In this document: in pieces, positions 57,291 through 64,000 of the stretch
Layout of the letters: each line of letters opens with the position of its first letter
Position numbering within the stretch: position 1 is the first letter of the stretch
Source of the DNA: Streptomyces pseudovenezuelae
GTDB lineage: Bacteria; Actinomycetota; Actinomycetes; Streptomycetales; Streptomycetaceae
Length of the DNA: 64,000 nucleotides
Reading direction: 5' to 3'
Assembly: GCF_001513955.1 (NCBI RefSeq)
Contig: NZ_KQ948146.1
Coordinates: forward strand, 520,363-584,362
Notes under the pieces: model-generated
What the model was told of the DNA's origin: nothing
The model's input: only the letters and a program-made list of their open reading frames with translations
Databases searched by the model: none
Position numbers and translations under genes: made by a program

Positions 57291-60029
57291 ATGGGTATGC
57301 AGCGAAGATTCGGATGGGCCTCGCTCGCCACGGCGACCACCATGGCACTGGCGGCAGGAGTGACCTCGGCACCGGCCGCCCGCTCCGCGGACGATCCCGT
57401 GCGGATCGTGGTCGACGGGAACGACGTACGCGCCGACAACGTGAACGGCCTGACCTACAAGGGCCTCGGCCTGCTCAGCTGCAACAGCACGAGCAATCTG
57501 CTGATGGACTACAAGGCGGAGCACCCCGGGCGTTACTGGCAGCTCGTCAAAGTCCTGTTCGGCGGGAGGAACCCGCTCATCAACCACGTCAAGGTCGAGA
57601 TGGGTTCGGACACGAACACCTCGACCGGTGCCGATCCCGCGACCATGCGCACGGCGGACGAACTCGCCGACGCGTCCCGCTCCCCCGGCTTCCAACTGGC
57701 CGCCGACGCCAAGACGGTGAACCCGAAGCTCAAGGTCTCGATCCTGCGCTGGGTCATGCCCCAGTGGGTCCAGACCGAGTGGAACAAGGGCACCGGCACC
57801 GACGAGATGTACAAGTGGTACAAGGAGACGATCCTCGACGCGTACCAGAAGTACGGGTACATGGTCGACTACGTGAATCCGGACACCAACGAGACCACGA
57901 AACCCGACATCTCCTTCGTCAAGTGGTACAAGAACGCACTGGTGAACGACACCGACTTCGCCGACCCCCGCTACGGCCTGACGCCTCGTCAGCAGCAGGC
58001 CGCCGCGAAGGCGTACCACCGCATCAAGATCGTCGCCTCGGACGAGAACACCACGAAGAACATCGGTCCGGCGATGCTCACGGACACCGAACTCTTCGGC
58101 ATGGTCGACGCGGTGGGCTACCACTACACCACCGAGGACCGGCTCGACGGCACCCCGGACAGCGCCACCTACCGGCCCTACGCGAAGCTGGCGACCGGCG
58201 ACAACGCCCAGGGCCAGGACAAGGAGGTCTGGTACAGCGAGGGCGTCGGCTCCTTCGGCTGGACGGACTACCGGGTGGCCAACACCGAGGGCCCGGGCGG
58301 CGCGAGCACCGGGATCGGTGGCGTGCAGAGCGCCCTCGACATCGCCAACCGCTCCGTGAAGAGCTACGCCAACTCCAGGCGGAGCCACTACATCTTCCAG
58401 CCGGCCGTCGGGGCCTTCTACGAGGGCGCCCAGTACAGCCACAAGGAGCTGGTCAGCGCCCGCGACCCGTGGTCCGGGAGCATCCACTACGACGCCGCCG
58501 TCTACGTGATGCAGCACTTCACCCAGTTCGCGCGGACCGGCTGGGAGAACGACACCAACACGGCAGGCATCTGGCGCACCGTGCCGGAGGCGAGCTACAG
58601 CGGGGTGAGCGGCACCGAGAACGTCGACGGCTCGAACGGCGCGCCCAGCTACATGACGCTCGCCGACCCGAAGAAGCGGGACTTCTCGACGATCGCTGTC
58701 AACGACAGCGACATGACGAAGAGTTATCGCATCAAGGCCGAGAACATGGACCTGGGCGACGATCCCACCATGGAGGTCTGGGAGACCCGCGCGGCGGACC
58801 CCGGCCAGGCCTACGACGCGAACTTCAAGCACCTCGCCGCCGAGCTGCGTCCCGACGGCGACGGATACTACGGCTACACGGTGAAGCCGCGCTCGATCGT
58901 CACGTTCACCACGCTCGACCGCGGCCACGACAAGGCGACGCGACAGCGCCTGCCCGGGACGGCGGCCCGCACGGTGCTCGACACCGACGCGTCCGGCAAG
59001 CGGCACGACACCCGCGACTCCGTCCTGTACGCCGACGACTTCGGGTACCGGGAGGAGCGCCCGGTCGCGGTCGGCACGGACAACGGGGCCCGCATGGTGT
59101 CCCGGTCGTACCTCACCTCCCGCGGCAACCAACCGCGTTACCTGGTCGACCAGACCGGGGCGTGGGAGGTCGGCAAGGACGCCGACGGCGACAACGTGCT
59201 GTACCAGTACCTGGACCAGTCCATGAAGGACACCGGCGCCTGGAACCGCAACACCCCCAACACCACGGTGGGCGACTTCCGCTGGGAGAACTACAAGGCC
59301 TCGGTCGACGTCTCCTTCCCCGACCCGCAGGGCGGCCTCGCCACCTTGGGCGTACGCCAGCAGAAGGGCATGGCGGCGACCGACGCGGCGTACAGCCTCG
59401 GGATCGGGCCGGCCGGCAACTGGACCTTCTTCAGGTACGGCACGGCGCTGCGCACCGGGACGGTCGCCGCGTCCGAGGGGTACCGCCTGGCCGTCGAGGC
59501 CAGGGGCGCGACCGTCACCGCGTACGTCGACGGACAGGCCGTGGTCACGTACGAGGACCCGGCGCCCGTGACCGGGGGCCGCGTCAAGCTCGGCACCGAC
59601 TTCCACCGGACCGCGTTCGACGACCTGAGGGTCGAGAAGGTGGCCGGATACACCCCGTACGCCACCGCGCTGATCGACAACATGGACCGTTCGGTGGCCT
59701 ACGACGGCACGTGGAGCCGGAACGCCGCCCTGGGCGACGCGATGAACTGGTACCGCACGACGTCGACGAGCGGCACGGCCGGCGCGACCGTCACCGTCCC
59801 GTTCCGCGGCACGGGCATCGACGTCATCGGCGGCAACGACGGCAGTGCGGTCCTCGACGTCTCCGTGGACGGCCGGCCGGCCGCCGTGGACGCGAGGACC
59901 ACCGCCACCGACAAACGCCAGGTGACGTACTCGCTGCGCGGACTGCCCGACGCCCGGCACCGGGTGACATTCACCCTGAGGTCGGGGAAGCTCGTCCTCG
60001 ACGCCTTCACCACGATCTCCGGAGAGTGA
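57291..60029 (+). CDS. Secreted GH59-like glycosidase (galactosylceramidase fold)
   Basis: 912 residues from ATG 57291 with a signal peptide (MGMQRRFGW..., hydrophobic core, cleavage near residue 33). GH59 pattern: GLTYKGLGLLSCNSTSNLL, HVKVEMGSDTNTSTG, and catalytic candidates E201 (PDTNET, acid/base) and E317 (EVWYSEGVGSFGW, nucleophile). The C-terminal ~300 residues hold beta-sandwich domains like those of galactocerebrosidases. It probably cleaves beta-galactosides outside the cell. Divergent from the ABC exporter; a LacI-type operator suggests sugar induction. Confidence 0.85.
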   Translation: MGMQRRFGWASLATATTMALAAGVTSAPAARSADDPVRIVVDGNDVRADNVNGLTYKGLGLLSCNSTSNLLMDYKAEHPGRYWQLVKVLFGGRNPLINHVKVEMGSDTNTSTGADPATMRTADELADASRSPGFQLAADAKTVNPKLKVSILRWVMPQWVQTEWNKGTGTDEMYKWYKETILDAYQKYGYMVDYVNPDTNETTKPDISFVKWYKNALVNDTDFADPRYGLTPRQQQAAAKAYHRIKIVASDENTTKNIGPAMLTDTELFGMVDAVGYHYTTEDRLDGTPDSATYRPYAKLATGDNAQGQDKEVWYSEGVGSFGWTDYRVANTEGPGGASTGIGGVQSALDIANRSVKSYANSRRSHYIFQPAVGAFYEGAQYSHKELVSARDPWSGSIHYDAAVYVMQHFTQFARTGWENDTNTAGIWRTVPEASYSGVSGTENVDGSNGAPSYMTLADPKKRDFSTIAVNDSDMTKSYRIKAENMDLGDDPTMEVWETRAADPGQAYDANFKHLAAELRPDGDGYYGYTVKPRSIVTFTTLDRGHDKATRQRLPGTAARTVLDTDASGKRHDTRDSVLYADDFGYREERPVAVGTDNGARMVSRSYLTSRGNQPRYLVDQTGAWEVGKDADGDNVLYQYLDQSMKDTGAWNRNTPNTTVGDFRWENYKASVDVSFPDPQGGLATLGVRQQKGMAATDAAYSLGIGPAGNWTFFRYGTALRTGTVAASEGYRLAVEARGATVTAYVDGQAVVTYEDPAPVTGGRVKLGTDFHRTAFDDLRVEKVAGYTPYATALIDNMDRSVAYDGTWSRNAALGDAMNWYRTTSTSGTAGATVTVPFRGTGIDVIGGNDGSAVLDVSVDGRPAAVDARTTATDKRQVTYSLRGLPDARHRVTFTLRSGKLVLDAFTTISGE

Positions 60030-60187
60030 ACGGGACGTCCTGAACAGCGGGCCCGGGCGCGCCGTACCGGCCCGTGACCGCCGGGTCACCCGCGCGGGGT
60101 GAGGTCGCGCGGGCGCGAGCGTCGGATCCTTCGAGGACACGGCGATCCGGGTCCGCGGAAGGGCCGTGGCGAGATCGGGAAGGGCGG

Positions 60188-61978
60188 ATGGACGGCCGAG
60201 ACACGCGGGGACAGGCCACGGCCACCGGGCAGGACTCCCGGGGGGCCATGGCCTGGCTGCGGGCCGTGCCGGGGGTCAGGGCCCTCACGGGGTACCGGCG
60301 CGAGTGGCTGAGCAAGGACGTGGTGGCGGGAATCGCCCTCACGACCCTGCTCGTGCCACAGGGCATGGCGTACGCGGAACTCGCCGGTCTGCCCCCGATC
60401 ACCGGGCTGTACACCACGATCCTGTGCCTGCTCGGCTACGCGGTGTGCGGGCCCTCCCGGATCCTGGTGCTGGGCCCCGACTCCTCGCTCGGGCCGATGA
60501 TCGCCGCGACCGTGCTCCCCTTGATCGCGGCGGACGGCGACCCCCGGCGGGCGGTCGCCCTGGCCTCGATGCTCGGGCTCATGGTGGCCGGGATCATGAT
60601 CCTCGCCTCCGTGGCCCGGCTCGGTTTCATCGCGGACCTCATCTCCAAGCCGACGATGATCGGTTACATGAACGGTCTGGCCCTGACCATCCTGATCGGC
60701 CAGCTGCCCAAACTGCTCGGATTCAAGGTCGACGCGGACAACCTGGTCGGCGAGTGCGCCGGACTGGTGCGCAAGCTGGCCGACGGCGCCACGGTGCCCG
60801 CGGCGGCCGCCGTCGGCGTCTCGGGGCTGGTCCTGATCCTGCTCCTGGAGCGGCTGCTGCCCAAGGTGCCCGCCGTGCTCGCGATGGTCGCCCTGGCGAT
60901 CCTGGCGGCCTCGGTCCTCGACCTGCACGAGCACGGCGTCTCTCTGGTCGGCCCGCTGCCCGAGGGCTTCCCCCCGTTCACGGTTCCCGACGTACGGGCC
61001 GACGACCTGGTCCCGCTGCTCGCGGGCGCCCTCGGGATCGCCGTGGTGTCGCTGGCCGACACCATCTCCAACTCGTCGGCGTTCGCGGCCCGCACCGGAC
61101 AGGAGGTGCGCGGCAACCAGGAGATGGCGGGGGTCGGGGCGGCGAACCTCGCGGCCGGGCTCTTCCAGGGCTTCCCCGTCAGCGCGAGCGGCTCGCGTAC
61201 CGCCGTCGCCGAGCGCACCGGCGCGAAGACCCAGCTCACCGGCGTGGTCGGCGCGGTCCTGATCGTGCTCATGCTGGTGCTGGTGCCGGGCCTGTTCCGC
61301 AACCTCCCCCAGCCCGCCCTGGCCGCCGTGGTCATCGCGGCGTCCCTCTCGCTGGCCGACATTCCCGGCGCCGTACGGCTGTGGCGGCAGCGCCGGACCG
61401 AGTTCCTGCTGTGCGTCGCCGCGTTCGCCGGTGTCGCCCTGCTCGGTGTGCTGCCCGGCATCGCGATCGCGGTCGGGCTGTCCGTCCTCAACGTGTTCCG
61501 GCGCGCGTGGTGGCCGTACAACACCGTGCTGGGAAGGGTGCCGGGCCTGGAGGGGTACCACGACATCCGCTCCTACCCCGGCGCGGACAGGCTGCCGGGG
61601 CTGGTGATCTACCGGTTCGACGCACCGCTCATCTTCGCCAACGCCAAGAGTTTCCGGGACGAGGTGCGGCAACTGGCCGGGACCGATCCGCGACCGCGCT
61701 GGATCGTCGTCGCCGCGGAGCCCATGACCGACGTGGACACCACCGCCGCGGACGTCCTGCACGACCTCGACACTGCGCTCGCCGTCCGCCACGTCCGTCT
61801 GGTGTTCGCCGAACTCAAGGACCCGGTACGGCGGAAGATCGAGGCCTACGGGCTCACCCGCACCTTCGATCCGGACCGGTTCTTCCCCACCGTGGAGGCC
61901 GCCGTCACCGCCTTCAGCCGCAGCACCGGAGCCGAGTGGGCCGTCGGCTCCGACACCCGACCGCTCGACCCGAGGTGA
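60188..61978 (+). CDS. SulP-family anion transporter with STAS domain
   Basis: 596 residues from ATG 60188, with GGGAAGG just upstream. Transmembrane core with VPQGMAYAELAGLPPITGLYT (shortened, 20 shown: VPQGMAYAELAGLPPITGLY) and SSAFAARTGQEVRGNQEM, then a C-terminal STAS domain (RFDAPLIFANAKSFRDEV). Transports sulfate, bicarbonate or organic anions. No sulfur genes adjoin, so bicarbonate or dicarboxylate uptake is as likely. Followed by a repeat protein five bases on. Confidence 0.9.
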   Translation: MDGRDTRGQATATGQDSRGAMAWLRAVPGVRALTGYRREWLSKDVVAGIALTTLLVPQGMAYAELAGLPPITGLYTTILCLLGYAVCGPSRILVLGPDSSLGPMIAATVLPLIAADGDPRRAVALASMLGLMVAGIMILASVARLGFIADLISKPTMIGYMNGLALTILIGQLPKLLGFKVDADNLVGECAGLVRKLADGATVPAAAAVGVSGLVLILLLERLLPKVPAVLAMVALAILAASVLDLHEHGVSLVGPLPEGFPPFTVPDVRADDLVPLLAGALGIAVVSLADTISNSSAFAARTGQEVRGNQEMAGVGAANLAAGLFQGFPVSASGSRTAVAERTGAKTQLTGVVGAVLIVLMLVLVPGLFRNLPQPALAAVVIAASLSLADIPGAVRLWRQRRTEFLLCVAAFAGVALLGVLPGIAIAVGLSVLNVFRRAWWPYNTVLGRVPGLEGYHDIRSYPGADRLPGLVIYRFDAPLIFANAKSFRDEVRQLAGTDPRPRWIVVAAEPMTDVDTTAADVLHDLDTALAVRHVRLVFAELKDPVRRKIEAYGLTRTFDPDRFFPTVEAAVTAFSRSTGAEWAVGSDTRPLDPR

Positions 61979-61983
61979 GGCGG

Positions 61984-62823
61984 ATGGTCACCACCGACAG
62001 GGGGGCCGCCGCGAAGGCGGCACGACTGGCCGTGGGGCTGGTCGATCTCGCCGCGCGGGCCGTCGCCGACACCGCTCGGGACACGGCACACGCACGGACC
62101 CGGGGCGCCACCGCCGTACCGGACGCGGCGCTCGGCCTCGTACTGGAGCTGCGGCGCCGGTCGTCGTGGGTCCTGACGGTCGCCGGTGCCGTCGCCGTGC
62201 CGGGCACCCGCGCCGCGGTGCGCCTGCTGGTGCCCTCCGGTGCCGCCGACGCCGTCGGCCGGCGGGTCGCCCGCTGGAGCGCGCTCGGCGCGGCCGAGCG
62301 ACTGCGGGCCCGCGACGAGGCGGCGCTGCGCACCCGAGCGCTGGTACGGACGGTCGCCGCCGCCGTCGTCGACGAGATCGACCTCGACGCGGTGGCCGAC
62401 CGGCTGGACGTCGACCGCGTCGCCGCGCGCATCGACCTGGACGCCGTGCTGGACCGGGTGGACCTGGACAGCGTCCTCGACCGCGTCGATCCGGACGCGG
62501 TCGTGGCCCGTGTCGACCTCGACGGTGTTCTCGACCGCGTCGATCTGGACGCCCTGCTCGCCCGTGTCGACCCGGACACCGTCCTCGCCCGCGTCGACCT
62601 CGTGACGTACGCCGAGTCGGTTCTCGACGAGCTCGACCTCGGCCGGGTGGTCCGGGACACCGGAGGAAGCATCACCGCCGAGACGCTGGACTCGTTCCGC
62701 GAGCAGAACGCCCGTGCCGACCGGCTCGTGCAGCGGATCACGGACCGGCTGCTGCATCGGGCCGGCACGTCGGGAGCGAACGGGCACCCGGACGGTCCGG
62801 CCGCACCGGTGGAGCCACCGTGA
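61984..62823 (+). CDS. Nine-residue-repeat protein of unknown function
   Basis: 279 residues from ATG 61984, AGGTGAGG upstream. Residues 133-213 consist of about nine tandem nine-residue repeats of form D-[LPV]-D-x-[VL]-x-x-R-[VLI] (for example DLDAVLDRV, DPDTVLARV). This is an acidic, regular helical or solenoid-like array. The N-terminal ~100 residues hold hydrophobic stretches that could be membrane-associated. Unknown function. Its stop overlaps the RDD gene start (GTGA), so the products may work together. Confidence 0.85.
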   Translation: MVTTDRGAAAKAARLAVGLVDLAARAVADTARDTAHARTRGATAVPDAALGLVLELRRRSSWVLTVAGAVAVPGTRAAVRLLVPSGAADAVGRRVARWSALGAAERLRARDEAALRTRALVRTVAAAVVDEIDLDAVADRLDVDRVAARIDLDAVLDRVDLDSVLDRVDPDAVVARVDLDGVLDRVDLDALLARVDPDTVLARVDLVTYAESVLDELDLGRVVRDTGGSITAETLDSFREQNARADRLVQRITDRLLHRAGTSGANGHPDGPAAPVEPP

Positions 62824-63350
62824 CCGCCCCGTCCCGCACCCGTCGTCCGCAGGAGATCCAAGGAAGTCCCGCGGGGCTCGTGTCGCGCACGATGGCGGCC
62901 GCCGTCGACACCTTCGTGGTGCTGGGGATCCTCCTCGCCGTCCAGTCCGGTTACGCCGCGGCACGCGCCGTGCTGACCGGCCGGCCCTTCGCCTTCCCGG
63001 ACCCCGGCCCCGGCTTCACCGTGGCCTTCGGCTACGCGGTCCTCGTCGGCTACCTCGCCGCCGGCTGGGTCTTCGGCGGACGCACGGTCGGGGACCAGCT
63101 GATGGGCCTGCGGGTGACGGACGGTTCGGGGCGGCGCCTCAGGTCGGGCACCGCCCTGCTCCGGGCCGTTCTGTGTGTCGTCCTCCCCGTCGGGCTGCTG
63201 TGGATCCCGGTCAGCCGGCACGGCGCGTCGTTGCAGGACGCGGTGACGGGCAGCGCGGTCGTGCACGACTGGTACGGCGGCACACACGGCCGTTCGGCGG
63301 GCTCACCTCCTGCGGGTGAGGCGGAGGACGGGCGTGGCCGTATGGGATGA
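62820..63350 (+). CDS. RDD-family membrane protein
   Basis: 176 residues from GTG 62820, overlapping the repeat-protein stop. RDD domain with SRTMAAAVDTFVVLGILLAV, a second transmembrane segment, and GRTVGDQLMGLRV, the conserved G-x-x-x-x-x-G-R-x-x-x-G-x-x-x-x-x-L-x-V pattern. RDD proteins are small membrane proteins of unclear role, some linked to ion transport. It forms a unit with the repeat protein. Confidence 0.88.
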   Translation: MTAPSRTRRPQEIQGSPAGLVSRTMAAAVDTFVVLGILLAVQSGYAAARAVLTGRPFAFPDPGPGFTVAFGYAVLVGYLAAGWVFGGRTVGDQLMGLRVTDGSGRRLRSGTALLRAVLCVVLPVGLLWIPVSRHGASLQDAVTGSAVVHDWYGGTHGRSAGSPPAGEAEDGRGRMG

Positions 63351-63379
63351 GCCGGGGGCCGGGGGAAGGGAGAAAGACC

Positions 63380-63925
63380 ATGGCGACACTCGGGCCGGTG
63401 CAACTGCTGACCATCGAGTTCGGCCCCGACGCGGCGTTCGAGGGCCGCGTTCTGGAGGAGTTGGGGGTCCTGGAGAGCAAGGGACAGATCCGGGTCCTGG
63501 ACGTGCTGTTCCTGCAGAAGGAGATCGACGGCGACACCCTCGGACTCGACTACGGGTCTGAGGGCATGGGTGAGACCGTCGAGGCCCTCCTGGGTCTGAC
63601 ACCGCGCATCCCGGACGCGACCGGCGGCGCACCGGAGTACGGCCCCGGCACGAAGGCGTTCGGGTTCACCCCGAACGACCTCAGGGCCCTGGCGGACGAG
63701 CTCCTGCCGGGCACGGCGGCGGCCTTCGTCCTGCTGGAGCACCTGTGGGCCAAGCCGCTGCGCGAAGCCATCAGGGAGGCGGGCGGACTGCCCGTCGCGG
63801 AGGGGTTCCTCACACCTCAGTCCCTGGCACCGGTGGCGGCCGAACTGCTGGCGACGACACAGACCGTCGACGACCTGACAGCGGCACAACAGGCCTCCGG
63901 CCGCCTGACCGCGCGGACATGGTGA
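63380..63925 (+). CDS. DUF6325-like protein
   Basis: 181 residues from ATG 63380, GGGAGAAAG upstream. The start MATLGPVQLLTIEFGP and the middle LESKGQIRVLDVLFLQKE match a small actinobacterial family I recall as DUF6325. Soluble, no transmembrane segment, function unknown. Follows the RDD gene by 29 bases, probably in one transcript, and ends before a strong terminator. Confidence 0.78.
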   Translation: MATLGPVQLLTIEFGPDAAFEGRVLEELGVLESKGQIRVLDVLFLQKEIDGDTLGLDYGSEGMGETVEALLGLTPRIPDATGGAPEYGPGTKAFGFTPNDLRALADELLPGTAAAFVLLEHLWAKPLREAIREAGGLPVAEGFLTPQSLAPVAAELLATTQTVDDLTAAQQASGRLTARTW

Positions 63926-63947
63926 CGTAGCCCCGCGTGGCCCGCTC

Positions 63948-63982
63948 GTTCCGGCCGGGAGCACCCCGCCCCCGGCCGGAAC
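63948..63982. terminator. Hairpin terminator after the DUF6325-like gene
   Basis: Perfect 12-bp inverted repeat GTTCCGGCCGGG / CCCGGCCGGAAC (63948-63959 and 63971-63982) with an 11-base loop, 22 bases past the stop. Confidence 0.8.
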
Positions 63983-64000
63983 ACCGCGCGCACGGGAGGG

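Overview
High-GC DNA with GTG/TTG starts, tight 4-bp ATGA/GTGA gene overlaps and strong G-rich ribosome binding sites, plus family content (monomeric isocitrate dehydrogenase, LAL-type LuxR regulator, sulfur-type leader peptides, CHAT/sigma/subtilase locus), points to a chromosomal segment of a Streptomyces or close relative. I see no tRNA, rRNA, insertion sequence, phage gene or CRISPR array.

Region 1 (1-8.85 kb), housekeeping and assorted: 5' part of an ABC exporter behind a MerR-type promoter, a flippase-like membrane protein, an MscS channel, a secreted M1 metallopeptidase, monomeric NADP isocitrate dehydrogenase with a long terminator hairpin, a DUF5713 protein and an N-formylglutamate amidohydrolase.

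Region 2 (8.87-17.4 kb), protease/signalling locus: a leftward operon subtilase - sigma factor - small conserved protein, divergent from a TPR-CHAT (caspase-like) protease, followed by a compact LAL-type LuxR regulator divergent from a metzincin peptidase with no visible export signal. This is the best candidate here for an incompletely described system.

Region 3 (17.4-21.9 kb), sulfur scavenging: two flavin monooxygenases (NtaA/DszA-like) and a glutathione-transferase-like enzyme. Each of the two leftward transcripts is headed by a small leader peptide of the actinobacterial 'RRHIDL' sulfur type that I located by translation. A decayed FAD-oxidoreductase remnant follows.

Region 4 (21.9-25.5 kb), sugar-acid catabolism: an IlvD/Edd dehydratase divergent from an IclR regulator that overlaps a zinc alcohol dehydrogenase.

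Region 5 (25.5-57.1 kb), exopolysaccharide cluster: a hexapeptide acyltransferase and a PAP2 phosphatase read rightward. About 27.5 kb of 21 closely packed genes (54446 to 26976) read leftward: priming glycosylphosphotransferase, AlgD-like sugar-nucleotide dehydrogenase, glycosyltransferase, two Wzz-like proteins with degenerate kinase parts, AsnB, two-domain oxidoreductase, heparinase II/III-type lyase, beta-helix lipoprotein, Wzy-like polymerase/ligase, a modified-sugar set (nucleotidyltransferase, C-methyltransferase, deacetylase, epimerase, DUF4910, RmlC, class III aminotransferase), Wzx flippase and pyruvyltransferase. Together they suggest a Wzx/Wzy-type polymer containing uronic acid (possibly amidated), a branched or methylated amino sugar and perhaps pyruvyl groups. 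An 862-bp non-coding stretch of locally lower GC lies upstream, then an ABC exporter.

Region 6 (57.2-64 kb): a secreted GH59-like glycosidase behind a LacI-type operator and near-leaderless promoter, a SulP anion transporter, a protein with nine-residue repeats, an RDD membrane protein and a DUF6325 protein ending in a strong terminator hairpin.
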